From positions 992,001 through 1,056,000 of the forward strand of contig NZ_JASTLB010000001.1 in NCBI RefSeq assembly GCF_030499535.1: a DNA stretch of 64,000 nt. The letters are read 5' to 3'. Made by a program: the position numbers and the translations under genes. Positions within the stretch are counted from its first letter, which is position 1, and every line of letters begins with the position of its first letter. This stretch comes from Streptomyces sp. TG1A-8 (GTDB taxonomy: Bacteria > Actinomycetota > Actinomycetes > Streptomycetales > Streptomycetaceae). Positions 8,469 through 17,630 of the stretch are shown here, piece after piece. The notes beneath the pieces are model-generated. The model was not told the DNA's origin and did no database searches. It worked only from the letters and a program-made list of their open reading frames with translations.

Positions 8469-9427
8469 GTCCCCTGCACGTCACCCGCACCCTGCCCGAG
8501 GACGCGACGCAGGCCGCACTGCGCGCCGACGTCCTGCACGGCCTGACCGCCACCCCCAAGTCGCTGCCGCCGAAGTGGTTCTACGACGCCCGGGGCAGCG
8601 AGCTGTTCGAGCGGATCACGGAACTGCCCGAGTACTACCCGACGCGCGCCGAGCGGGAGATCCTCCTGGCCCGCGCCGGCGAGATCGCCGCGGCCTGCCG
8701 CGCCCGCACCCTGGTCGAACTCGGCTCCGGCTCCGCGCGCAAGACGCGTCACCTGATCGACTCCCTGACCTCGCTGGAGGCGTACGTCCCGGTCGACGTC
8801 AGCGAGAGCGCCCTCACCCGGGCCGGGCGGGCGCTCATCGGGGAACGGCCGGGGCTGCGCGTGCACGCCCTGATCGCCGACTTCACCGCCCCGCTGGCCC
8901 TGCCCGGGACGCCGGGGCCCCGGCTGCTGGCCTTCCTCGGCGGCACCATCGGCAACCTGCTGCCGGCCGAGCGCGCCCGGTTCCTCGCCTCCGTGCGGTC
9001 CCTGCTCGCGCCGGGCGACGGCCTGCTGCTCGGCACGGACCTGGTCAAGGACGAGCGGGTCCTGGTCCGGGCGTACGACGACGCGGCCGGGGTGACGGCC
9101 GCCTTCAACAAGAACGTCCTCGCCGTGGTCGACCGGGAGCTCGGCGCGGACTTCGACCCGGACGCCTTCGACCACGTGGCACGGTGGGACGCGGAGCGGG
9201 AGTGGATCGAGATGCGGTTGCGGGCCCGCACCGCGCAGTCGGTCAAGGTGCCCGCGCTGGACCTCGCCGTGGACTTCGCGGCGGGCGAGGAACTGCGCAC
9301 CGAGGTGTCGGCGAAGTTCCGCAAGGAGGGCGTGAGCGCCGAAGTGGCCGCCGCCGGGTTCGCATTCGGCCACTGGTGGACGGACGCGCAGGGCCGCTTC
9401 GCGCTCTCCCTGAGCGTCGCCCGGTGA
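8465..9427 (+). CDS. egtD: L-histidine N-alpha-methyltransferase EgtD
   Basis: 320 residues, GTG start overlapping the egtC stop (GTGA). It trimethylates histidine to hercynine with three S-adenosylmethionine molecules, the first step of ergothioneine synthesis. The SAM-binding loop ELGSGSARKT is at residues 85-94, with LLAFLGGTIGNLLP and FNKNVLAVVDREL further on; these are signatures of the EgtD (Methyltransf_33) family. N-terminal KWFYDARGSELFE contacts histidine in known structures. The PLP lyase EgtE that completes the classical pathway is not encoded next to it in this window. Confidence 0.96.
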   Translation: MSPLHVTRTLPEDATQAALRADVLHGLTATPKSLPPKWFYDARGSELFERITELPEYYPTRAEREILLARAGEIAAACRARTLVELGSGSARKTRHLIDSLTSLEAYVPVDVSESALTRAGRALIGERPGLRVHALIADFTAPLALPGTPGPRLLAFLGGTIGNLLPAERARFLASVRSLLAPGDGLLLGTDLVKDERVLVRAYDDAAGVTAAFNKNVLAVVDRELGADFDPDAFDHVARWDAEREWIEMRLRARTAQSVKVPALDLAVDFAAGEELRTEVSAKFRKEGVSAEVAAAGFAFGHWWTDAQGRFALSLSVAR

Positions 9428-9448
9428 ACCGGGACCGGCCGGGCCGGG

Positions 9449-10705
9449 TCAGGCCGCGGGCACGCCGAGCAGTTCGGTGATCCTGCGGGAGGCGCGGCGG
9501 GCCTCGACGGCCGGGTCGGCCCCGCCGAGCACCCTGCTCATGTACCCCTTGATCGGGTTGTCGGCCTCGACCGCGGCCCACTGGGGGGTGTTGGGGGTCG
9601 CCCGGCCGTGCGCGGCGCCCGCCGCCATGGCGGCGACCCCCTCCTCCCCCGCCACCGCGTCCGCCAGCGTGGTCTTGTTGGGCACGTAGTTCATGGTGCG
9701 GGCCAGTTCGGTGTCCCACTTGGCGCCGGTGAGCGCGCCGATCACGGCGGTGGCGGCGAACTGGTCGTCGGTGTTCTGCGGCACGACCAGGTCGGAGCCG
9801 CCGGTGAAGACGGTCCCGGGCCGGGCGGCGGTCTTCCCGGGCACCGGGAAGTAGCCCAGCTCGTCCTTCAGTTCGGGGTTCTGCCGGACGATCGACTGGG
9901 CGAGTCCGGGTACGGCGATGATCTGGGCCACCCTGCCGCGGGCGAAGACCCCGGCCTGGGGCGGGTGTTCCTCGTCGGCGTCCGCGGGCCCCGCGCCGAG
10001 CGCCTGGAGCCGGCGGTAGAAGTCCATGCCGCGCAGTGCGGCCGGCGTGTCCAGGGTGCCGCGCCACTGGTAGTCGTTCGCCTCGGCGAGTTCGCCGCCC
10101 TCGTCCCAGACGAAGCCGGAGAGGGTGTACCAGTCCTGCCCGGCGAGGTAGATGCCCTGGTTACCGTCCGCGTTGAGCTTCTCGGTGGCGGCCGGCCACT
10201 CCTCGCGGGTCCTCGGCACGGCGGTGATGCCGGCCCGGGCGAAGAGGTCCCTGCGGTAGACGACCACCCGGTTGGCCGCGTACCAGGGCACGCCGTACTG
10301 GCTGTTGCCGTCCTTGCCGGGCTCGGCGAGACCGGGCAGCCAGTGTTCCTTGCCCCAGTCCCGGATCGATTCCAGGGTCAGGTCGGCGAGCCTGCCGTCC
10401 TGGACGTAGAGCGGGACCTGGGTGTTGCCGACCTCGATGACGTCGGGGGCGTCGCCGGCGTGGGAGTCGAGGGCCCTGGCGACCTTGTCCACGATCCCGG
10501 TCCACTCCTGGATGCAGATGTCCAGGCGCAGGTCGTGGTGGGTGCGCTCGAAGTCCTCGGTGAAGCGCCGGAGGAACGCCTTCGAGGCGCTGTCCTTCAT
10601 CAACCACACGGTGACCGTGTGGCGTCCGTGTTCGCCCGGGAGGAGCCCGCAGGCGCTGACGAGCGAGCCGGTGGCGCAGAGGAGGGCGAGCAGGCGACGT
10701 TTCAC
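9449..10705 (-). CDS. Sugar ABC transporter solute-binding lipoprotein
   Basis: 418 residues. The signal peptide ends in the lipobox VSAC (Cys19), so it is an anchored lipoprotein. The body is an extracellular solute-binding protein family 1 fold: TVTVWLMKDSASKAFLRRF, then VIEVGNTQVPLYVQDGRLADL, YGVPWYAANRVVVYRRDLF and FTGGSDLVVPQN. Such proteins deliver oligosaccharides to CUT1-type permeases. No permease or ATPase gene is adjacent, so it must work with a transporter encoded elsewhere, as with MsiK-dependent systems. Its promoter region has a DasR-like palindrome, hinting at an N-acetylglucosamine or chitin-related sugar. It runs tail-to-tail with egtD, 21 nt apart. Confidence 0.9.
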   Translation of the reverse strand: MKRRLLALLCATGSLVSACGLLPGEHGRHTVTVWLMKDSASKAFLRRFTEDFERTHHDLRLDICIQEWTGIVDKVARALDSHAGDAPDVIEVGNTQVPLYVQDGRLADLTLESIRDWGKEHWLPGLAEPGKDGNSQYGVPWYAANRVVVYRRDLFARAGITAVPRTREEWPAATEKLNADGNQGIYLAGQDWYTLSGFVWDEGGELAEANDYQWRGTLDTPAALRGMDFYRRLQALGAGPADADEEHPPQAGVFARGRVAQIIAVPGLAQSIVRQNPELKDELGYFPVPGKTAARPGTVFTGGSDLVVPQNTDDQFAATAVIGALTGAKWDTELARTMNYVPNKTTLADAVAGEEGVAAMAAGAAHGRATPNTPQWAAVEADNPIKGYMSRVLGGADPAVEARRASRRITELLGVPAA

Positions 10706-10803
10706 GAGGGGTCCTGTTCTGTCGTGCCCGGGCGGTGCGGACAGGTGGAAGGGGGCCCGACGCGGGGGGGCGAGACGGGGCTCTCGTACGGGTGTTCCGG
10801 ATT

Positions 10804-10817
10804 TTGGTATGGACCAA
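10804..10817. promoter_or_regulatory. DasR/GntR-like operator palindrome
   Basis: TTGGT-ATGG-ACCAA, a perfect 5-bp inverted repeat in a locally AT-rich stretch about 100 bp upstream of the sugar-binding lipoprotein. It contains TGGTATGGACCA, which agrees with the DasR (GntR/HutC) element TGGTCTAGACCA at 10 of 12 positions. The divergent dodecin gene starts 132 bp away on the other side. Confidence 0.5.
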
Positions 10818-10948
10818 TGCGTAGGTCAAGCGCTACCCGGAGGTACGGCGGCGCGACGGGCTGCGACACCTCGCGCGCCACCCGGGGATGGGGCACCGTG
10901 GAGTGTGCCGTGGCACGTCCCGGCCCCACCGGGGAGAGGAGCACCCGC

Positions 10949-11164
10949 ATGTCGAACCACACCTACCGGGTCACCGAGATCGTCGGCACCTCGCACGAGG
11001 GCGTCGACCAGGCCATCCGCAACGGCATCGCCCGCGCCGACCAGACCCTGCGCAACCTGGACTGGTTCGAGGTCACACAGGTCCGCGGACAGATCGAGAA
11101 CGGGCGCATCGAGCACTACCAGGTGGGTCTGAAGGTGGGCTTCCGCCTCGAGGACGGCGACTGA
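10949..11164 (+). CDS. Dodecin family flavin-binding protein
   Basis: 71 residues, the full length of dodecin, which assembles into a hollow dodecamer that stores and protects flavins. The family pattern is visible: YRVTEIVGTSHEGVDQAIRN, then LDWFEVTQVRGQIENG, with the stacking Trp at position 39, and a final strand YQVGLKVGFRLED. The ribosome binding site GGGGAGAGGA is at 10931-10940. It is monocistronic. Confidence 0.95.
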   Translation: MSNHTYRVTEIVGTSHEGVDQAIRNGIARADQTLRNLDWFEVTQVRGQIENGRIEHYQVGLKVGFRLEDGD

Positions 11165-11489
11165 GGGCGCCCGGCCCGGGCATCGGGGGCGAGGAAGCCG
11201 GCCCGGGCGCGCTCGGGCCGCCCGGCCCGGTGGGCGGCCTCGCCCGCGCGGGCGACCCCCTTCGGCGAGCGGTGCGTCCCCGGGCGCGGCGACGGAGGAC
11301 GGGTCCCGCTTCCGCGGACGCCCCGCGGGGAGTGCTGCCGGTGCGCGGTGCCGGTGAGGGTGCCGGCGGGGGCGGACACGGCGGGCGGGCGCCGGGGCCG
11401 GCACGCGGCCGCCCCGGCCGGCGGACCCGGCCCGTCCCGGTGGCGGGGAACCGCGGGAATCCTGGGACGGCGGCGGCGTTGAACCCTGC
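11165..11489. other. Intergenic region, no gene seen
   Basis: 325 bp of very GC-rich sequence between dodecin and the luciferase-like gene. Open frames here have no ribosome binding site and only mirror GC bias. Short imperfect hairpins are abundant just after dodecin (CCCGGCCCGGG near 11169), probably its terminator. Confidence 0.35.
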
Positions 11490-12494
11490 ATGAGCGCAGT
11501 GATCGCCCGGACCAGGTTCTCCCTCCTCGACCGTTCCCGTATCCGCGCCGGGCACACGGACGCCGAGGCGCTGCGGGACACCGTCGCGCTGGCGCGCGAG
11601 GCGGAGGGACTCGGATTCCACCGCTTCTGGGTGTCCGAGCACCACGGCGTGCCCGGGGTCGCCGGGTCCGCGCCGACGGTGCTCGCCGCCGCCGTGGCCG
11701 CCGCGACCCGCACGATCCGGGTCGGCACCGGCGGGGTCATGCTGCCCAATCACCAGCCCCTGGTGGTGGCCGAGCAGTTCGGCGTGCTGGAGTCGCTGTT
11801 CCCGGGGCGGATCGACATGGGCCTCGGGCGTTCCGTCGGCTTCACCGACGGGGTGCGCCGGGCCCTCGGGCGGGGCAGGGGGGACGCCGAGGACTTCGCG
11901 GCACAGCTCGGCGAGCTGCTCGGCTGGTTCGCCGGGACCTCGCCCACCGGGGTGCGCGCCCGTCCCGCGGAGGGCCTCGCCGTGCCGCCGTTCGTGCTGG
12001 CCGTGGGCGAGGGCGCGCGGATCGCCGCCGAGGCGGGGCTGCCCGTGGTCATCGGCGACCTGCGCGACCGCGAGAAGCTGCTGCGCGGCATCGACCGGTA
12101 CCGCTCCTCGTTCCGCCCCTCCCCCTGGGCCGGCGAGCCGTACGTGGTGGTCTCCGGCACCGTGGCGGTCGCCGCCACCGCGCAGGCGGCGCGCCGGCTG
12201 CTGGTCCCGGAGGCCTGGTCCATGGCGTACTCCCGGACCCACGGCACCTTCCCGCCCCTGGTCCCCGCCGGGGAGGTGGCGGCCCGCACGATGACCGCCA
12301 AGGAGCGCGAGTGGTACGCCTCCGGACTCGCCGGGCACGTCGCGGGCACCGCGGAGCAGGTCGCCGACGAGCTGGAGGCGGTGCTGGAGGACACGGCCGC
12401 GGACGAGGTCCTGGTCACCACCAGCACCTACGACCGCACGGCCCTGCTGGACTCCCACCGGCGGCTCGCCGCGCTCTTCACGCCCGCGCGCTGA
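11490..12494 (+). CDS. Luciferase-like (LLM class) flavin-dependent oxidoreductase
   Basis: 334 residues, bacterial-luciferase TIM barrel. Family marks: EAEGLGFHRFWVSEHHGVPGV split over residues 39-59, IRVGTGGVMLPNHQPLVVAEQ, and LFPGRIDMGLGRSVG; together they fit the MsnO8-type subgroup of LLM monooxygenases. It uses FMNH2 or F420; the substrate is unknown. No convincing Shine-Dalgarno sequence is seen before the ATG, and the start is chosen because the family begins a few residues before the first beta strand. It could pair with any flavin reductase, such as the one at the left end of the window (inference). Confidence 0.88.
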   Translation: MSAVIARTRFSLLDRSRIRAGHTDAEALRDTVALAREAEGLGFHRFWVSEHHGVPGVAGSAPTVLAAAVAAATRTIRVGTGGVMLPNHQPLVVAEQFGVLESLFPGRIDMGLGRSVGFTDGVRRALGRGRGDAEDFAAQLGELLGWFAGTSPTGVRARPAEGLAVPPFVLAVGEGARIAAEAGLPVVIGDLRDREKLLRGIDRYRSSFRPSPWAGEPYVVVSGTVAVAATAQAARRLLVPEAWSMAYSRTHGTFPPLVPAGEVAARTMTAKEREWYASGLAGHVAGTAEQVADELEAVLEDTAADEVLVTTSTYDRTALLDSHRRLAALFTPAR

Positions 12495-12567
12495 GCGCCC
12501 CGAGATGCGGGGACGGCGCGGCCCGGTGACCCTGGGAGGGAAGCCCCAAACGACGAGGAGGGCCGCC

Positions 12568-12756
12568 ATGTCCTTCATGGACAAGATCAAGGGCATGCTC
12601 AAGGGCCATGAGAACACGGCCGACAAGGGCATCGACAGGGGCGGGGACTACCTCGACCAGCGCACCGGGAACAAGTACCGGTCGCAGGTCGACACCGGCC
12701 AGGACAAGCTGAGGGACGAGTACGGCAACCCTCAGGACCGGCCACCGCAGACCTGA
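12568..12756 (+). CDS. MT0933-type antitoxin-like small protein
   Basis: 62 residues, charged and helical: MSFMDKIKGMLKGHE, then ADKGIDRGGDYLDQRTG, NKYRSQVDTGQDKLRDEYG. This is the composition and motif order of the MT0933/Rv0909 antitoxin family (Ig-less, CsbD-like). The ribosome binding site GAGGAGG at 12555-12561 is excellent and defines the ATG. No toxin gene accompanies it; in streptomycetes such proteins are usually solitary and may be general stress proteins. It is followed by a hairpin and faces sdhB tail-to-tail. Confidence 0.8.
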   Translation: MSFMDKIKGMLKGHENTADKGIDRGGDYLDQRTGNKYRSQVDTGQDKLRDEYGNPQDRPPQT

Positions 12757-12917
12757 GCGCGACGTGCCCGGCTCGGGAAGTCGTCCCCGGCCCCGGGCAC
12801 CGTCCGTGCCGGGGCGCGGCGACGCTCCTGGGAGCCGGGCGGCGTGCGCGCGACCGGTGGCGGGGGTGCGGGTGCGGGGACCGCTGGACGGTGTGGCGGC
12901 CCGCCGGGAAAGCCAGA

Positions 12918-12948
12918 CGGGGCCGGGATGAGCACCACTCCGGCCCCG
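12918..12948. terminator. Bidirectional terminator candidate
   Basis: A 9-bp perfect stem CGGGGCCGG/CCGGCCCCG with a 13-nt loop lies between the convergent MT0933-like gene and sdhB. The remaining 12757-13068 holds no gene that I can support. Confidence 0.5.
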
Positions 12949-13068
12949 CCCGTCCGCCTGCCGGCGGACGTTCACCGCACCGCTCCCGACGGGCGCGGGG
13001 CCGCGCCGGCGTACGGCCCGCCCGTGCGGGCGCGAGCGGTCGCGGCGTTCCCACGGCCCCGGGCGGCG

Positions 13069-13814
13069 TTACCTCTTGCCCGACTTGCGGGCGGCCCGCA
13101 GCCATTCCTTGTTCATGCTGGTGATGGACATGAGCGGGATGCCCTTCGGGCAGACGGTCGCGCACTCGCCGGCCAGCGTGCATCCGCCGAAGCCCTCGGA
13201 GTCCATCTGCGTCACCATGTCCAGCACCCGCGTCTCCCGCTCGGGGGCCCCCTGCGGCAGCACGTTGAGGTGGTTGACCTTGGCGGAGGTGAACAGCATC
13301 GCCGCCCCGTTGGGGCACGCCGCCACGCAGGCCCCGCACCCGATGCACTCGGCGTGCTCGAAGGCGAAGTCGGCGTCGGCCTTCGGCACCGGCGTGGCGT
13401 GTGCCTCCGGCGCGGACCCGGTCGGCGCGGTGATGTACCCGCCGGCCTGGATGATCCGGTCGAACGCGGAGCGGTCGACCACCAGGTCCTTGATGACCGG
13501 GAACGCGGCGGCCCGCCACGGCTCGATGTCGATGGTGTCGCCGTCCCGGAAGGACCGCATGTGCAGCTGGCAGGCGGTGGTCCGCTCGGGGCCGTGCGCC
13601 TCGCCGTTGATGACGAGCGAGCAGGCACCGCAGATGCCCTCGCGGCAGTCGTGGTCGAACGCGACGGGCTCCTCCCCCGACAGGATGAGCTGCTCGTTGA
13701 GGACGTCCAGCATCTCCAGGAAGGACATGTCGGACGAGATGCCGTCCAGCTCGTACGTGGACATCGCGCCGTCGGAGTCGGCGTTCTTCTGCCGCCAGAC
13801 GCGCAGGGTGAGCT

Positions 13815-13818
<4 letters not shown>
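13069..13818 (-). CDS. sdhB: Succinate dehydrogenase/fumarate reductase iron-sulfur subunit
   Basis: 249 residues carrying all three iron-sulfur centres of complex II. The [2Fe-2S] ligands are in [15 protein letters not shown] with a later TTACQ. The [4Fe-4S] and [3Fe-4S] ligands are in [12 protein letters not shown] and [11 protein letters not shown]. It passes electrons from SdhA flavin to the membrane cytochrome b. The start overlaps the sdhA stop by 4 nt (ATGA), so it is co-translated. The small size and single cytochrome b partner place this with the B-type (Bacillus/Wolinella-like) enzymes. Confidence 0.95.
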
Positions 13819-15764
<1,946 letters not shown>

Positions 15765-15765
15765 G

Positions 15766-16473
15766 TCAGCTCACCACTCCGGTCATGACGCCCACGGGTA
15801 CGGCGACGAAGCCGGCCGTGAGCAGCAGCGCGAGGACGTTGGCGGCGGTCTTCAGGGCGCGGTCGCGGGCGCGGCTGCCGACGCCGAGGGTCTGCGCCGC
15901 GCTCCAGAATCCGTGCCGGATGTGCAGGCCGAGCGCGAGCATCGCGACGATGTAGACGACGTTGCCGTACCAGGTGGAGAAGGTGTCCACGACGTTCTGG
16001 TACGGGTGGCCCGGCTGGAAGCCGCCGGAGTGCACGGTGCCGGTGGTCAGGTCGAGGACGTGCCAGACGATGAACAGGCCGAGGATGATCCCGCCCCAGC
16101 GCATCGTGCGGGTCGCGTAGCTCGCCCGGGGCCGGGTGTGCACGTACTTGCCGGGTCGGGCCCTGATGTCGCGGCGGCTGAGCTGGTAGGCGGAGGTGGC
16201 GTGGGCGACCACGGCGACGACGAGGACGATCCGGATGAGCCAGAGCGTCCACTCGTAGTGCATGAAGGGCTCGCCCACGGTGCGCAGCCAGTGGGCGTAG
16301 TGGTTGAACTCGCCCGCCCCGAAGTAGATCTTCAGGTTCCCGATCATGTGCGCGATCAGGTACAGCAGCATGATCAGACCGCTGACCGCCATCACCGTCT
16401 TCTTGCCGACGGAGCTGTCCCACATCGTGCGCGCCATGGACGGCCGCCGGTCCGTCCGCGTTGCGAGTGCCAT
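15766..16473 (-). CDS. sdhC: Succinate dehydrogenase cytochrome b subunit (five-helix type)
   Basis: 235 residues with five predicted transmembrane helices, for example [20 protein letters not shown] (27-46) and [17 protein letters not shown]. This is the single-subunit, dihaem cytochrome b anchor of B-type complex II. Candidate haem His residues are in [34 protein letters not shown] and LHIRHGFW. It anchors SdhAB and exchanges electrons with menaquinone. First gene of the operon; 84 bp separate it from the divergent LysR gene. Confidence 0.92.
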   Translation of the reverse strand: MALATRTDRRPSMARTMWDSSVGKKTVMAVSGLIMLLYLIAHMIGNLKIYFGAGEFNHYAHWLRTVGEPFMHYEWTLWLIRIVLVVAVVAHATSAYQLSRRDIRARPGKYVHTRPRASYATRTMRWGGIILGLFIVWHVLDLTTGTVHSGGFQPGHPYQNVVDTFSTWYGNVVYIVAMLALGLHIRHGFWSAAQTLGVGSRARDRALKTAANVLALLLTAGFVAVPVGVMTGVVS

Positions 16474-16533
16474 GACACAGCACGTTAGGACCGGAGACGC
16501 CGATCAGTCCAAGACATGGCCCGGCTCGTTTCC

Positions 16534-16548
16534 ATAGGCAGGAGCTAT
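16534..16548. promoter_or_regulatory. OxyR/LysR-type box in the sdh-lysR divergent region
   Basis: ATAG-N7-CTAT, an inverted repeat that fits the classical LysR/OxyR element ATAG-N-T-N3-A-N-CTAT at all but one fixed position. It lies just upstream of the lysR start and about 60-75 bp upstream of the sdhC start, where a LysR protein would repress itself and activate the divergent operon. Confidence 0.55.
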
Positions 16549-16557
16549 TGTCGCAGG

Positions 16558-17442
16558 ATGCAGTTCCAGCAGCTCCAGTATTTCGTGGCCGTAGCCGAAA
16601 CCCGGCATTTCACCCGGGCCGCCGAACGGGTCCACGTGGCCCAGCCCTCCTTGTCGCAGCAGGTCAAGGCGCTGGAGCGGGAGCTGGGCGCGGACCTGTT
16701 CCTGCGGGCCCGGGGGAACATCACCCTCACCGACGCGGGCGAGGCCCTGCTGCCGCTGGCCCGGCGGATCCTCGCCGACGCGGACACGGCCCGCCACGAG
16801 GTGCAGGAGCTGGTGCAGCTGCGCCGGGGGCGGGTCCGGCTCGGCGCGACACCGAGCCTGTGCACGGGCCTGCTGCCGGACGTCCTGCGCGCCTTCCACG
16901 ACCGTTATCCCGGCATCCGGCTGCTCATCGAGGAGGGCGGCTCGCACGACCTCGTCCGGGAGCTGGCCCGCGGCGCCCTCGACCTCGCCCTGGTCGTCCT
17001 GCCGCTGCCCGCGCCGGCGCCCGCGCTGACGGCGGTGGAGCTGCTGCGGGAGGACCTGGTGGTGGTGTCCTCCCCCGAGGTGCCGGCGCCCGGGCGGGAC
17101 GGCCGGGCGGTCGAGGTCGGGGACCTGGCGGGCGAACGCCTGGTGATGTTCCGGCACGGGTACGACCTGCGGGAGCTGACCGTCGCCGCGTGCCGCTCCG
17201 CGGGGTTCGAGCCGGAGTTCTCGGTGGAGGGCGGCGAGATGGACGCGGTGCTGGGGTTCGTGCGGGCGGGGCTGGGGGTGGCCGTGGTGCCCCGGATGGT
17301 GGCCGCGCGGGCCGGGCGGGGGCTGAGGGTCACCCCGCTGGCTCGGCCGGGGCTGCACCGGGTCATCGCGCTGGCCCACCGCAGCGACGTGGCTCCGCCC
17401 CGGGCCGCGAGGGAGTTGCAGCGGATGCTGCTCGAACGGTGA
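16558..17442 (+). CDS. LysR family transcriptional regulator, divergent from sdh
   Basis: 294 residues. The winged HTH at residues 1-60 reads FQQLQYFVAVAETRHFTRAA and VAQPSLSQQVKALERELG, a near-consensus LysR domain close to the CynR/OxyR branch. The effector domain begins near residue 90 (LRRGRVRLGATPSL). I start at the ATG at 16558, one codon before FQQLQ, not at an upstream in-frame ATG that overlaps the operator. By position it probably controls the complex II operon, with a small dicarboxylate or redox signal as inducer (inference). Confidence 0.9.
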   Translation: MQFQQLQYFVAVAETRHFTRAAERVHVAQPSLSQQVKALERELGADLFLRARGNITLTDAGEALLPLARRILADADTARHEVQELVQLRRGRVRLGATPSLCTGLLPDVLRAFHDRYPGIRLLIEEGGSHDLVRELARGALDLALVVLPLPAPAPALTAVELLREDLVVVSSPEVPAPGRDGRAVEVGDLAGERLVMFRHGYDLRELTVAACRSAGFEPEFSVEGGEMDAVLGFVRAGLGVAVVPRMVAARAGRGLRVTPLARPGLHRVIALAHRSDVAPPRAARELQRMLLER

Positions 17443-17460
17443 GGGAGCCCGTGCCCGGGA

Positions 17461-17503
17461 GCGTCGGTGCGGGGAGCGTCGGTGCGGGGAGCGTCGGTGC
17501 GGG
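17461..17503. repeat. Three tandem copies of a 15-bp repeat
   Basis: GCGTCGGTGCGGGGA occurs at 17461 and 17476, and the first 13 bases again at 17491, directly after the lysR stop. It is noncoding and probably a replication-slippage product. Confidence 0.7.
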
Positions 17504-17630
17504 CCGCAGGGGGCGCAGTCGCGCCGTTCCCCCGTGCCCCTCCACGGACGCGCCGGTGCCGTTCCGCGCCGGTGCGGGGTGCGGGTCGCGGGGACCGGCC
17601 GCGCCCCTCCCTGGCGGGAGGGGGTGCCGG

